Counted from the first letter of the stretch, positions 16,658 through 25,861 are shown. The stretch is 64,000 nucleotides of DNA from CBDEFX01 sp965237635 (GCA_965237635.1 CBDEFX010000001.1:1240001-1304000); one strand, 5' to 3'. Notes: generated by a model from the sequence alone, not told the origin. Made by a program: numbers and translations.

Positions 16658-17421
16658 CCAACAAGTCCACGATGTTGCTCGAACACAACCTCAAGCAACT
16701 CAAGCTCCCCACGTTCCTGAGGGAGTACGACAAGCTGGCATCCCAGTGTGCCAGTGAGGGAGCTGACCATCCGGACTACCTGCTGCGACTATCGGAGTTG
16801 GAGCTGATCGACCGTCACCATCGCATGGTGGAACGTCGGATCAAAGCAGCCCGCTTCCCGACGACCAAGAGCCTCGACACCTTCGACTTCCTGTCTATGC
16901 CGTCCCTGAACAAGGCTCTGGTTCTGGAGCTGGCACGATGCGAGTACATCGAGCGCCCCCACAACGTCATCGCTCTCGGCAACAGTGGCACCGGCAAGAC
17001 CCATATCGCCCTCGGTCTCGGTCTGGCTGCGTGTCAGAGGGGACTGTCCGTGGGCTTCACCACCGCCGCTGCTCTGGTTCACGAGCTGATCGAGGCCAGG
17101 GACGAACGGCGTCTGCTCAACCTGCAGAGAAGGCTCGCACGACTCAAGCTTCTGATCATCGACGAACTGGGCTTCGTGCCCTTGTCCAAGACTGGCGCCG
17201 AGCTGCTCTTCGAGGTGTTCAGCCAGCGTTACGAGCGTGGATCGGTCCTGGTGACCTCCAACCTGCCCTTCGTCGAGTGGACCGAGGTGTTCGGCTCTGA
17301 ACGGCTGACCGGAGCTCTCCTCGACCGCCTCACCCACCATGTCGACATCCTGGAGATGAACGGGGACAGCTACCGACTCAAGCACAGCAAGAAGACTTCT
17401 GGCCGCCAGCTATCTGACTGA
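16654..17421 (+). CDS. istB: IS21 helper ATPase IstB
   Basis: 255 residues. An AAA+ P-loop GNSGTGKTHIALGLG lies at about residues 108-122 and Walker B in LLIIDELGFVPLSK, plus the LVTSNLPFVEWTEVFG segment typical of IstB/DnaC-like helpers. It regulates target choice by IstA. The ATG overlaps the istA stop by 4 bases. It looks intact even though istA is frameshifted. Confidence 0.93.
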   Translation: MTNKSTMLLEHNLKQLKLPTFLREYDKLASQCASEGADHPDYLLRLSELELIDRHHRMVERRIKAARFPTTKSLDTFDFLSMPSLNKALVLELARCEYIERPHNVIALGNSGTGKTHIALGLGLAACQRGLSVGFTTAAALVHELIEARDERRLLNLQRRLARLKLLIIDELGFVPLSKTGAELLFEVFSQRYERGSVLVTSNLPFVEWTEVFGSERLTGALLDRLTHHVDILEMNGDSYRLKHSKKTSGRQLSD

Positions 17422-17552
17422 GCCTGATCTCCAACGCCCCACGAACCTTGATGCCCATTCTACGGCGTTCAGTGGTACAGTTTTGCTCCGCCGCGCTTGT
17501 CGTTGTTCTACGATTATGTCAGTAGCTAACTGGTCAGCGAAAATGTCATCCC

Positions 17553-19076
17553 ATGGAAGGAGTGACATTGACGCAGAAGGATCAGACGAGACTTCAGGTG
17601 CTCAACAGCGTTCTGGCAGATCAGGTGCCGGTATGTCAGGCGGCCGAGGTCCTGGGAGTGAGCGAACGCCACATGAGGCGTATTCTGGCGGCCTATAGGA
17701 AGGAGGGCGCCGCCGCACTCGCCCACGGGAATCGTGGCCGCCGACCGGCCAACACCACGACGGAGACCAAGATGACTTACGTGGTGCAGCTGGCCCGCAC
17801 TCGCTACGCTGGAACGAACCATACGCATCTGACCGAGTTGTTGATGGAACGGGAGGGGATCGACCTGAGCCGCTCTACGGTGCGCCGCATCCTGGTCAGC
17901 GCCGGCGTGGACAGCCCCCGCCGCCGCCGGCCGCCCAGACACCGTGTCCGGCGCAAACGCATGGCCCAAGAAGGGCTGCTGCTGCAGATAGATGGGAGCC
18001 ACCATCGGTGGCTGGGGGAACAAGGACCCCGGTTCGTCCTGCTGTTGGCCGTGGACGACGCCACCGGCACTGTGCCTGACGCTCTGTTCAGCCAGGAGGA
18101 GGACACCCGCGGCTACTTCCTTCTCATGGAGGGGTTGATCCGGCAATGCGGGATACCGCTGGCCGTCTACAGCGACCGACACGCGGTCTTCAAGCATACT
18201 GGAGAGCCTCGCCAGAAGCTGGCCGGGCCAACCCAGTTCGCCCGCGCCATGGAGGAGCTGGGCATACGCCAGATATTCGCCAGGTCACCGCAGGCGAAGG
18301 GCCGGGTCGAGCGGACGGCGGGGACATTCCAGGACCGGCTGGTGACCGAGCTGCGCCTGGCGGGCGTCACCACCATCGACGAGGCCAATGAAGTCCTGCA
18401 CCGCTTCCTGCCGCGCTTCAACGGGAAGTTCGGGGTTCCGGCAGAGCACTCAAGCGTTGCTTACCGCTCTATGGAGTCATCGGTGTCCCTGGACCAGATA
18501 CTCTGCTTCAAGCACCGCCGCAAGGTGGCCAGGGACAACACCGTCAAGTACAACTGGCGTACCTTGCAGCTGCTGCCTGGTAAGGAGCGGCCTAGCTACG
18601 CCGGAGCGCAGCTGGAGGTCCATGAGGGCTTGGACGGTCAGCTCCTCGTGCAGTACCTGGGACGCACGATCCACACACAGGAGGCGCCGCCGCGCCCTGG
18701 AGTTCTCCGTGCCTCCAATGGTCCTCTCCGATATGGCCCCGGCCTTGAGCGTAGGGTCAACGGCGTGGGCAGCCACCCCAAGGAGAGCTTGGCATCCCTC
18801 GAGGCCATCGAGGCCGACAGCGCCACATTGAACGGCGGCGGCAGAGTTCGCAAGCCTCCGGCATCGCCACGCAGGAAACCCACGCCGCGACAGAGGGTCC
18901 GGTGGAAGGCCGTGCAGCAGGCTAAGCTTCGGGGCCTCTCCATTCGGGCAATCGCCAGGGAGTTGGGCATCCACAGGAACACGGTCCGCAAGTACGCCGA
19001 AGCCAAGAGCCCGCTCATGATGCCCACCAGGGGCAGGTCCCGCGTATCACAGTCCGATCGTATGACAGCGGCCTAG
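17553..19076 (+). CDS. ISNCY-family (IS1202/ISDol1-like) transposase
   Basis: 507 residues. An N-terminal HTH (VPVCQAAEVLGVSERHMRRI) is followed by an rve-type core with LLQIDGSHHRWLG (Asp), a central Asp in LAVYSDRHAVFKHT and Glu in QAKGRVERTAGTFQDRL; DGSHHRWLG is characteristic of ISNCY elements. An unusual second HTH, LSIRAIARELGIHRNTVRKY, lies at the C-terminus. Start: ATG 17553, or TTG 17568, which has AAGGAG 6 bases upstream and may be the true start. The gene is complete. Confidence 0.88.
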   Translation: MEGVTLTQKDQTRLQVLNSVLADQVPVCQAAEVLGVSERHMRRILAAYRKEGAAALAHGNRGRRPANTTTETKMTYVVQLARTRYAGTNHTHLTELLMEREGIDLSRSTVRRILVSAGVDSPRRRRPPRHRVRRKRMAQEGLLLQIDGSHHRWLGEQGPRFVLLLAVDDATGTVPDALFSQEEDTRGYFLLMEGLIRQCGIPLAVYSDRHAVFKHTGEPRQKLAGPTQFARAMEELGIRQIFARSPQAKGRVERTAGTFQDRLVTELRLAGVTTIDEANEVLHRFLPRFNGKFGVPAEHSSVAYRSMESSVSLDQILCFKHRRKVARDNTVKYNWRTLQLLPGKERPSYAGAQLEVHEGLDGQLLVQYLGRTIHTQEAPPRPGVLRASNGPLRYGPGLERRVNGVGSHPKESLASLEAIEADSATLNGGGRVRKPPASPRRKPTPRQRVRWKAVQQAKLRGLSIRAIARELGIHRNTVRKYAEAKSPLMMPTRGRSRVSQSDRMTAA

Positions 19077-19101
19077 ATGGACATTTTCCCTGACCACTTA
19101 G

Positions 19102-20820
19102 CCCGAATCCACCGAAGGAGGGCGTCGGGTTAGCGTCCTGAGGCGGCAAGAAGGCGCTCCTGTGCTTCTGGGATAATGGTTTTGTAGCAAAAAAACGGCC
19201 CCGGAAAAGGAGCACCCAATAGATGCTGCCACGCAACCACCCCGACCGGATCCAAATCACCTTCGACGACCGCCGTTTGGTGGCCAATGCCGGGCTGCTC
19301 CTTCCGGCCACCCTGGCGCGGCACCTCGGCCTGCCCGAACTCGTCCGGCAGCGCCTCGACCTGGGCGATGCCCCGGGGCGGGCGAACACGAGCGACAAGA
19401 TGATGACGCTGGTGGCGTCTGCGCTGGCTGGGGGCGACTGCATTGACGACGCCGATGTGTTGCGCACCGGGGGGACGGCCTGCACCCTGGGCGGCACGGT
19501 CAAGGCGCCATCCACCCTGGGCACCTTCCTGCGCAGCTTCCGGTGGGGCCACGTCCGTCAACTCGACCGGGTGAGCCGCGAGTTGCTGGCCCGGGCTTGG
19601 CAGGCCGGGGCGGGACCCGGCGACGGGCCCCTGACCATTGACCTGGACTCCACCATCTGCGAGACCTACGGACTGGCCAAGGAGGGCGCCCGCCACCACG
19701 GCTATACCGGCAAGCGGGGCTACCACCCGCTGCCGGCCATCGCCGCCGGCACCGGAGACGTGCTGATGTCCCGGCTGCGCGAGGGCCGGGCCAACACCGC
19801 CCGCGGCGCCGCCCACTTCCTGCGGGAGACGGTGGGACGGGTGCGCTACGCCGGGGCCGACGGACGACTCACGCTACGGGCCGACAGCGGGTTCTACACT
19901 CATAGCGTGGTATCCGTCTGCCGCAAGATGGATGTCCGCTTCTCCATCACCATCCGCCAGCACAAAAGCCTGCACAATCTCATCGAGGCGATACCCGAAG
20001 ATGCCTGGACGCCGATTCCTTACTGGATGGACGGTGCCGCCGATGTGGCCGAGACCACCTGCACCCCCTTCCAAGCCGAGGCGGACGCCGCGCCGGTACG
20101 GCTCATCGTCCGGCGGGTGAAGCCGACGCCCGGTTCCCAACTGGCCCTCTTCGCCAAATACAGCTATCATGGCTTCATCACCGACCGGGACGGGGAGTTG
20201 CTCGAACTGGAGGCTGACCATCGCCGCCACGCCGAGATCGAGAATGCCATACGCGACCTCAAGTACGGCGTCGGGCTGAACCATCTCCCCTCGGGCCGCT
20301 TCGCCGCCAACGGCGCCTGGCTGGCCATCCAGACGATGGCCCACAACCTGGCCCGCTGGACGGCGCGGATCGGTCTGGGAGAGCGGATAGCCACCACCAA
20401 GACCCTCCGGCGGCGGTTCTTCTCCCTGGCCGGACGGCTCACCCGCTCGGCACGCCGGTTGACCCTGCATCTTCCGGATCGCTGGCCTTGGGCTGAGAAG
20501 TTCAGCCGCGCCTTGGCCCGGCTGCGAGCCATTCCACTCCCGGCCTGACGGCACCGTCGGCGACCGACCCACCCACCGGACAACCGAAGATCCCCGCAGA
20601 CTCGTGCCAGCCCGGTCCGAGAGAGTTCCCTGCTGCGTATTCTCTCGCCATCCCGCGCATCGCAGCTCCCGCAGACGGCCATAGGGGCCCCTGTGCGGCG
20701 ATGAAGACCGTCCGCCGACCTCCCTACCCCAAATGGAACCCAGGCTATTTCCCCTGTAGCTCCCTCACCCCCCTTCCGCTTTCCTCACGCCGTCCATCGG
20801 TGTCCTTCGGTGGATTCGGG
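19102..20820 (+). mobile_element. IS1380-family element, copy B, complete (1719 bp)
   Basis: Bounded by CCCGAATCCACCGAAGGA and its inverse TCCTTCGGTGGATTCGGG, with the direct duplication CTTAG at 19097-19101 and 20821-20825. It has exactly the same length as copy C. It is inserted in the right terminal region of the ISNCY element, forming the innermost layer of the nest. Confidence 0.95.
19223..20548 (+). CDS. IS1380-family transposase (copy B)
   Basis: 441 residues, full length. The DDE_Tnp_1-type core has D in TIDLDSTICETYG, D in LRADSGFYTHS and E in HAEIENAIRDLKYG. It differs from copy C at only a few residues (for example THS against THG, LAIQ against LAVQ). Upstream, from 19102, the same leader as in the other copies carries AAAAAAACGGCCCCGGAAAA and GGAGCACCC before the ATG. 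Probably functional. Confidence 0.95.
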   Translation: MLPRNHPDRIQITFDDRRLVANAGLLLPATLARHLGLPELVRQRLDLGDAPGRANTSDKMMTLVASALAGGDCIDDADVLRTGGTACTLGGTVKAPSTLGTFLRSFRWGHVRQLDRVSRELLARAWQAGAGPGDGPLTIDLDSTICETYGLAKEGARHHGYTGKRGYHPLPAIAAGTGDVLMSRLREGRANTARGAAHFLRETVGRVRYAGADGRLTLRADSGFYTHSVVSVCRKMDVRFSITIRQHKSLHNLIEAIPEDAWTPIPYWMDGAADVAETTCTPFQAEADAAPVRLIVRRVKPTPGSQLALFAKYSYHGFITDRDGELLELEADHRRHAEIENAIRDLKYGVGLNHLPSGRFAANGAWLAIQTMAHNLARWTARIGLGERIATTKTLRRRFFSLAGRLTRSARRLTLHLPDRWPWAEKFSRALARLRAIPLPA

Positions 20821-20937
20821 CTTAGGCGGACATAATCGCTGGACATCGACACCCCGCTGGTACGTTTTTACACCGCCCTTGACACTCGAGTAATAGTGCA
20901 TCTCAGGCACCCAAGCCGCGCTCCAAGAAGACGGGTT

Positions 20938-21687
20938 CTAAGCACCGAGCTCGCCGAATTCGTATAGGATAGCAGCGATCGTAGCGATCGGAGCCGTCTC
21001 GGCCCGAAGAATCCGCTGGCCCAGGCTGACCGGCACGATTCCGCTTGCTCGGGCGTAGTCGACCTCCTGCCTGGTGAAGCCGCCCTCCGGTCCAGTGAAG
21101 ATGCTCACAGCAGGGTTTTTGCGGCCATCTTCTCCGTGCCGCCCTAATGCCGTTTTCAACCCCGTCTCGCTCTCTTCTTCCCACGGGATTACGGCTGGCC
21201 CTTCGACTACGTCGCAGGCCGCGGAGAAGTCGGCAATAGGCTCGAGTGTAGGGAGTCTTCCGCGCCCCGACTGCTCAGCCGCCTCTGTGACTATCCGACG
21301 CCATCTTTGATACCGTCCAGCGGCCCGTCCACCCATGTCCTTGGACACCGACCGGGAACAGGAAACCGGCACGAACTCGGAGACGCCCAGCTCAGTCCCC
21401 TTTTGAAGGACGAGCTCGAACTTGCTAGCTTTGAGTAGCGCCAGATACAACGTTATCCTGATCGCCGGCTCACCCTGGCTGGGCGATCGATCCGTGACCC
21501 TGCCCAGAACGTCGCTAGGACTGACTCGGTCCAACGTAACCAGATACTCCCAACCTGAATCGTCCAGCAAGATAATCTGCGTGCCGGGACCGGCTCTGAG
21601 GACGGTGGCCAATTGATGCGCAAGGTCGCCGGCCAGTACGACCCTATTGCCGTCTATGGAATCGGGAGACACGAAGAAGCGGTGCAC
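20938..21687 (-). CDS. rsmE: 16S rRNA (uracil-1498-N3)-methyltransferase
   Basis: 249 residues. An N-terminal PUA-like domain (MHRFFVSPDSIDGNRVVLAG) is followed by the SPOUT fold with FTGPEGGFTRQEVDYARASG and LGQRILRAETAPIA, the knotted SAM-binding signature of RsmE. It methylates U1498 of 16S rRNA in the decoding region. It follows prmA with a gap of 8 bases, an order common to many bacteria (dnaJ-prmA-rsmE). Intact. Confidence 0.95.
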   Translation of the reverse strand: MHRFFVSPDSIDGNRVVLAGDLAHQLATVLRAGPGTQIILLDDSGWEYLVTLDRVSPSDVLGRVTDRSPSQGEPAIRITLYLALLKASKFELVLQKGTELGVSEFVPVSCSRSVSKDMGGRAAGRYQRWRRIVTEAAEQSGRGRLPTLEPIADFSAACDVVEGPAVIPWEEESETGLKTALGRHGEDGRKNPAVSIFTGPEGGFTRQEVDYARASGIVPVSLGQRILRAETAPIATIAAILYEFGELGA

Positions 21688-21695
21688 CGCCCCAG

Positions 21696-22598
21696 CTACC
21701 TACGACGGGCAACGAGCGCGACCCAGTCGCCGTCGGTTTGACGCCGCTCGATCTCGGCGCCGGCCTCTTCGAGCCACCGCGCTACTGCCCCCTCGTTTTC
21801 CACTAGAATCCCTGACGCGATCAGCGTGCCGCCAGTCGACACTGCGGAGACCAGGTCGCCGGCCAGCTCCGAGATCACCGCAGCCGAGATGTTGGCGACC
21901 GCGATGTCGTAGGTGTTACGGCGAATTCGAGTGCGGGGCAGCGTCCCCTGGACGATCTTGGCCGTCCCTGCAACCTCGTTGCCCCGCACGTTGGCCTTCG
22001 CTACCTTCACGGCCACGGCGTCCACTTCCAGGCCGAGGACCTTTCCAGCGCCCAGCTTGGCGGCGACTATGGACAGGATGCCGGACCCGCATCCTAGGTC
22101 GAGAACGTCGATTCCCGGCCTGACGACCTCCTCGAGGAGCTCGATGCACATCCGAGTCGTCGGGTGATGCCCCGTCCCGAAGGCCATGCCAGGATCTAGC
22201 TGGATGACTATGTCCGTTTCCTGCGGCTGATGGTCTCTCCAGGTGGGAACAACGACTATCCTCTTGCCGATTCTAAGCACATGAAAGTACTGTTTCCACG
22301 CGCTCTCCCATTCTTCTTCCTCTAAAACAGTCTCCCGCAGTGATGAGATAGGGGCAAGGTGCGCCACCAATCTAACGCCCAGGTCGATGCGACCTCGGCG
22401 CTCCGCCGCACTATCGTCGAGTGGAATATAGGTCTTTACCGTGACCAGGTCCGCGTCTGGCGGCGTTTCCCCCTCGTCTGGTCTATGTCCGGCTCGCTGC
22501 TGGACGGCCACGCCCCCATGGCCGTAGCGATAGAACACCTCCGAGAGCGGCTCGACGTACTCCGCGGGGGTATCGACGCTGAGCTCCATCCATTTCAA
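21696..22598 (-). CDS. prmA: Ribosomal protein L11 methyltransferase
   Basis: The start is set at TTG 22598-22596, because GGAGG lies 9 bases upstream and the protein then begins (M)KWMELSVDTPAEYVEPLSE, the family's usual N-terminus; the frame is open 29 codons further. 300 residues. Motif I VLDLGCGSGILSIVAAKLG, DIAVANISAAVI and the N-terminal substrate-binding domain are present. It trimethylates ribosomal protein L11. It is separated from dnaJ, its usual upstream neighbour, by an IS3 element and repeats. Confidence 0.93.
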   Translation of the reverse strand: MKWMELSVDTPAEYVEPLSEVFYRYGHGGVAVQQRAGHRPDEGETPPDADLVTVKTYIPLDDSAAERRGRIDLGVRLVAHLAPISSLRETVLEEEEWESAWKQYFHVLRIGKRIVVVPTWRDHQPQETDIVIQLDPGMAFGTGHHPTTRMCIELLEEVVRPGIDVLDLGCGSGILSIVAAKLGAGKVLGLEVDAVAVKVAKANVRGNEVAGTAKIVQGTLPRTRIRRNTYDIAVANISAAVISELAGDLVSAVSTGGTLIASGILVENEGAVARWLEEAGAEIERRQTDGDWVALVARRR

Positions 22599-22911
22599 TG
22601 CCGGATACCTCCGGGGCCTTCCGACTGTGGCCTGGCACAAAATGTCATGCTTTACCCCGATGTCGCCTCGGGGGGCCTTGTACAAAATCAGCCATGCCGA
22701 TTAATTGTAGCATCCTTTGTAAGGAAGACTCCGAAGGCAGGGCGCACGCCATGCGCCCCTACTTACTCTCATACAGAGGTGAAGTAACTGTCAGTGGGGT
22801 TAACCTCCCTCGATACGTCCCCCCGATGCGGCATCGGGGCGGCATCGGACTATTCCCCTCGATACGCCGCCTCCGGCGCCTACTCGGGACAGGCGGGATG
22901 AAAGGCGTTGG
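22599..22911. other. Non-coding stretch with dispersed palindromes
   Basis: No gene supported. It contains an incomplete copy of the ATGTCATGCT palindromic family (22639-22674), the perfect hairpin GGGCGCA-CGCCA-TGCGCCC (22740-22758, repeated at 53069-53087) and GC-rich inverted pieces such as CCCCGATGCGGCATCGGGG around 22821-22839. Probably REP-like sequences behind or before transcription units. Confidence 0.6.
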
Positions 22912-23068
22912 TAAGTTTGAAAAAAGTGTCTCATTCTGTCTCATTGTGTCTCGTTCAGCTACGGATATTACCGCGCCGCGGGACGACTGGGCAAAAAAAA
23001 TGAGACAGGCCGCTTGGGTCTGTCCCTAGAAATAAGCATAGCACCGATGTTCGCCGTTGTCGAGGGCC
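22912..23068 (+). repeat. Iteron-like dispersed element, copy 1
   Basis: Three direct 10-bp units, TGTCTCATTC, TGTCTCATTG and TGTCTCGTTC, run from 22927 to 22956. The exact inverse AATGAGACA lies at 22999-23007, then GGGTCTGTCCCT (23016-23027) and AAGCATAGCACCGATGTTCG. The same architecture with different iteron bases occurs at 53285-53475. It lies immediately before the second IS3 element. Whether it acts as DNA (protein sites one helical turn apart) or as RNA is unknown. Confidence 0.6.
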
Positions 23069-23087
23069 AGTAAGGTGGACCCCATTA

Positions 23088-24023
23088 TTAAGACAGCACG
23101 AGGGCTAAATTAAGAGAGTCTCCCACCCCTGCGCTAGGTTTCACCAAGCCCGATGGCAGCCCTGCTTCTTCAGCTGCTGCTCCCCTTTCTTCCTGGCCAT
23201 GTTGGTACACCTCTGCTGGGGTCCGGTAGCCCAAAGCCTGGTGAGGCCTCTGCCGGTTGTAGAACTCCAGGTAGGCATTGATCCCAGTTCGGGCCTCGGC
23301 GACGGTCTGGTAAGCTTTCAGATACACCTCCTCGTACTTGATGCTCCGCCACAGCCGCTCCACGAAGATGTTGTCCAGGTACCTACCCTTACCATCCATG
23401 CTGACCTGGACCCTCTGCTCCTGCAACGTCTGGGTAAAGGCCTCACTGGTGAACTGACTCCCCTGGTCGGTGTTGAATATCTCCGGTCGTCCCTTACCCA
23501 GGGCTTCCTCCAACGCCGCCACGCAGAAGCTGGTGTCCATGGTGTTGGAGAGCTTCCAGGCCAGCACGTGCCGGCTGTGCCAGTCCATGATGGCCACCAG
23601 GTACAGGAAGCCCTTCGGCATGGGGATGTAGGTGATGTCCGCGGCCCAGACCTGGTCGACCCGATTAACCTCCACTCCCTTCAGCAGATAGGGAAAGATC
23701 CGGTGTCCCGGCGCTGGTTTGCTGGTGTTGGGACGCCGGTAGATGGCTTCCAGACCCATCAACCGCATCAGCCTTCGAACCCTTTTTCGGCTCACCAGAT
23801 AGCCCTGTTGCAGCAGCCAGGCCTTCATCTTCCTGGAGCCGTAGAAGGGGGTCTTCAAATACTGACGGTCCATCAGGGCCATCAACTCCAGGTCTTCTGC
23901 CCTGGTCGGTACCGACCGGTAGTACACCGAGGCCCGGCTGACGTCCAGCAGGATACATTGACGCACCAAAGACAGCTGCTGGTGGTCTCGGTCTATCATG
24001 GCTCGCCGTATGCTGCGACTCAT
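23088..24023 (-). CDS. IS3-family transposase OrfB
   Basis: 311 residues. Rve core: D in WAADITYIPMPKGFLYLV, D in FNTDQGSQFTSEAF, E in DNIFVERLWRSIKYEEVYL, and the C-terminal EFYNRQRPHQALGYRTP. The last about 40 residues run close to the left end of the element. The start overlaps the OrfA stop by 4 bases, as in the other IS3 copy. Intact. Confidence 0.93.
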   Translation of the reverse strand: MSRSIRRAMIDRDHQQLSLVRQCILLDVSRASVYYRSVPTRAEDLELMALMDRQYLKTPFYGSRKMKAWLLQQGYLVSRKRVRRLMRLMGLEAIYRRPNTSKPAPGHRIFPYLLKGVEVNRVDQVWAADITYIPMPKGFLYLVAIMDWHSRHVLAWKLSNTMDTSFCVAALEEALGKGRPEIFNTDQGSQFTSEAFTQTLQEQRVQVSMDGKGRYLDNIFVERLWRSIKYEEVYLKAYQTVAEARTGINAYLEFYNRQRPHQALGYRTPAEVYQHGQEERGAAAEEAGLPSGLVKPSAGVGDSLNLALVLS

Positions 24024-24319
24024 AGACCGGACCTTTCCGACAAAAAATCGCGTTCCACCTTCAGCTGGCCGATGTGCCGGTAGAGGTGGTTAATCTGAGC
24101 TTCCTTGGCTTTCTCCTGGGATTTCTGATTGGTGGCAAATAGCTCCGGGGCTCCTTCCGCCAGGGCCCTTTTCCAGGCGTGAATCTGACTGGGATGGACC
24201 TCAAATCGGCTGGCCAGCTGGGCGATGGTCTCTTCCCCCGCAAGGGCGGCCAAGGCCACCTTGGCCTTGAACGCCGGACTGTGCTTATTCCTCGTCTGCT
24301 TCATGTCCTGCTCCTCCAC
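24020..24319 (-). CDS. IS3-family transposase OrfA
   Basis: 99 residues. SPAFKAKVALAALAGEETIA and LASRFEVHPSQIHAWKRAL form the OrfA HTH, followed by a helical tail (INHLYRHIGQLKVERDFLSE) that leads into the frameshift region used to make OrfAB. GGAGG lies within GTGGAGGAGCAGG ahead of the start, so either the first ATG/GTG or the second (MKQTRNK) may be used. Confidence 0.9.
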   Translation of the reverse strand: MEEQDMKQTRNKHSPAFKAKVALAALAGEETIAQLASRFEVHPSQIHAWKRALAEGAPELFATNQKSQEKAKEAQINHLYRHIGQLKVERDFLSERSGL

Positions 24320-24552
24320 GTCGGTTAGTTGCCGGTTATTTTAGGAGCTGGACTCTCTCTTAGCCAGTTGTCTAGTTTTTGGGTACCACCTCACAGGGAT
24401 TGAGGCGACTTCTTGTGCAAAGTCGCATCTGGGTTCAGCATCTGAGGAGGTGCTCGCGACACAGCCTTATGGGGGATGAAGATCGGAGACGTGGAGATCA
24501 GTAGAGGAGTGAAAGGACAGACCCTGGAGTGCGACCGAGTCGTAGAACTTCT

Positions 24553-25683
24553 CTATTCGGGGCTGCCTAACGTGTCCTTTAGCTTGTCGAACCAGTTTTT
24601 GTCGTCGTCGGACCCGTTCTCGCCGAAGCTGTCGGAGAGCTCCTGTAGCAACTGGCGTTGCTCGTCGGTGAGCGACTTGGGCGTCTCGACGATTATGGTA
24701 ATGAGCTGGTCGCCCCGGCGGTTCCGACTTCCCAGGTGTGGGACGCCATCTCCCTTTAGGCGGATCACGTCGCCGGTCTGAGTGCCTTGCGGGATGACGA
24801 TCTCCGCTTCTCCCTCCAGGGTGGGCACGACGAGCTTGGAACCCAGGGCCGCCTGCGCGATGTTCAATGTCTGTTTAAATACAATGTCGTTGCTCTCCCG
24901 CCAGAAGAGCTCGTGGCTCTTGGCACGGACCGAAACGTAGAGGTCTCCTGGGGACCCGCCATGCGAGCCGGGCTCCCCTTCGCCGTTGAGTCTGATCTGC
25001 GTGCCGGTCTCGATTCCAGCCGGAATAGACACGACAAGTTTGCGGTCTCGCGTCTGCCTGCCTGACGCTCTGCATTCAGGGCATGGCCTTGTTATAACCT
25101 TTCCTTCACCACGACATCTGCCACAGGTCGTTACCTGTGTAAACTGGCCAAAAAGGCTCTGATAGCCTCTCTTTAGCTGACCCGTACCGCCACAGGTGGG
25201 GCATAGGCTTGGGCTGGTGCCTGGAGCGGCCTTGCTGCCCCTACAATGCGAGCAGACCTCGGTCCGTCGGACTTCGATGTCCTTCTCCACACCGAAGACC
25301 GCCTCTTCGAACGTCACCGTTACAGAGTATTGTAAGTCCGCACCCCGCCTCGCCGAGGTCTGGGTCCGGCTACTCTGGCCGCCGAAGAAGGCGTCGAAAA
25401 TGTCTCCGAAGCCGCCGAAATTCTCGAAGCCGTCGAATCCCCGGCCACCGTTCTGCCCAAGTCCGGCGTGCCCGAAGCGGTCGTAGTCGCCCCGCTTCTT
25501 CGGATCGGTAAGGACCTGGTACGCCTCGTTGATCTCTTTGAACTTTTCAGCGGCGCCGTCCGTCTTGTTGCGGTCGGGGTGGAACTCGAGGGCAAGCTTC
25601 CTGAACGCGCTCTTGACCTCCTCATCGGAGGAGCCTCGAGAGACCCCTAGGACTTCGTAGTAGTCTCGTTTCTTGGTTGTCAT
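24553..25683 (-). CDS. dnaJ: Chaperone DnaJ (Hsp40)
   Basis: 376 residues with full type I architecture: a J domain with HPD at 35-37, a Gly/Phe-rich linker (GFDGFENFGGFGDIFDAFFG), four CxxCxGxx zinc motifs (CSHCRGS, CPTCGGT, CGRCRGE, CPECRAS) and the C-terminal substrate-binding domains. It stimulates the DnaK ATPase. No dnaK or grpE is present nearby; hrcA lies 178 bases upstream on the same strand and prmA/rsmE follow beyond an IS3 element. Possibly a second DnaJ specialised within the hrcA regulon. Confidence 0.96.
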   Translation of the reverse strand: MTTKKRDYYEVLGVSRGSSDEEVKSAFRKLALEFHPDRNKTDGAAEKFKEINEAYQVLTDPKKRGDYDRFGHAGLGQNGGRGFDGFENFGGFGDIFDAFFGGQSSRTQTSARRGADLQYSVTVTFEEAVFGVEKDIEVRRTEVCSHCRGSKAAPGTSPSLCPTCGGTGQLKRGYQSLFGQFTQVTTCGRCRGEGKVITRPCPECRASGRQTRDRKLVVSIPAGIETGTQIRLNGEGEPGSHGGSPGDLYVSVRAKSHELFWRESNDIVFKQTLNIAQAALGSKLVVPTLEGEAEIVIPQGTQTGDVIRLKGDGVPHLGSRNRRGDQLITIIVETPKSLTDEQRQLLQELSDSFGENGSDDDKNWFDKLKDTLGSPE

Positions 25684-25861
25684 CGGTATGCCAACTGAGC
25701 GGGTTGTCTAAACTTTAATTATAGTTGTGTACGGATGCGACTACAAGCTCACATGGGGTCACGACTGTGGCGCTTGGCCCCTTTTTCCTGCCCCTTACAA
25801 ACCGACACCGGTCCGAAGCGACGGGCCGGTGCATACTGCCGTCGTCCGGAGCAGGCTGACT

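Larger units (their letters stand above)
17498..20851 (+). mobile_element. ISNCY-type element, split by IS1380 copy B
   Basis: The left terminus reads TGTCGTTGTTCTACGATTAT (17498 on) and the right terminus, on the minus strand from 20851, TGTCGATGTCCAGCGATTAT. Inner inverted pieces also match: TGGTCAGCGAAAATGTC (17531) and, inverted, GACATTTTCCCTGACCA ending at 19096. The IS1380 copy sits between the inner and outer parts of the right terminus, so the ISNCY right end is split between about 19080-19096 and 20826-20851. Removing IS1380 (19102-20820) and one CTTAG restores a roughly 1.63-kb element. Confidence 0.8.
15025..20884 (+). mobile_element. IS21-family element, split by a nested ISNCY element
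   Basis: The left end is TGTGAATGGCGGAGAGATAA (then TGTACC) at 15025. Read on the minus strand from 20884, the right end is TGTCAAGGGCGGTGTAAAAA (then CGTACC); the two match at TGTsAAkGGCGGwG and GTACC. A second copy of the terminal motif, GGTACAGTTTTGCTCCGCC, lies at about 17473-17491, just left of the nested element, as expected for the multiple end repeats of IS21. The element holds istA (frameshifted) and istB. Without the nested DNA (17498-20851) it would be about 2.5 kb, normal for IS21. No clear target duplication is seen. Confidence 0.8.
23073..24391 (-). mobile_element. IS3-family insertion sequence (copy 2, different subgroup)
   Basis: About 1.32 kb between AGGTGGACCCCATTATTAAG at 23073 and, inverted, AGGTGGTACCCAAAAACTAG from 24391. 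It encodes OrfA and OrfB on the minus strand. Its ends and proteins differ from those of the element at 10710, so it is a separate IS3 lineage. It lies between dnaJ and prmA. No clear target duplication. Confidence 0.8.
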
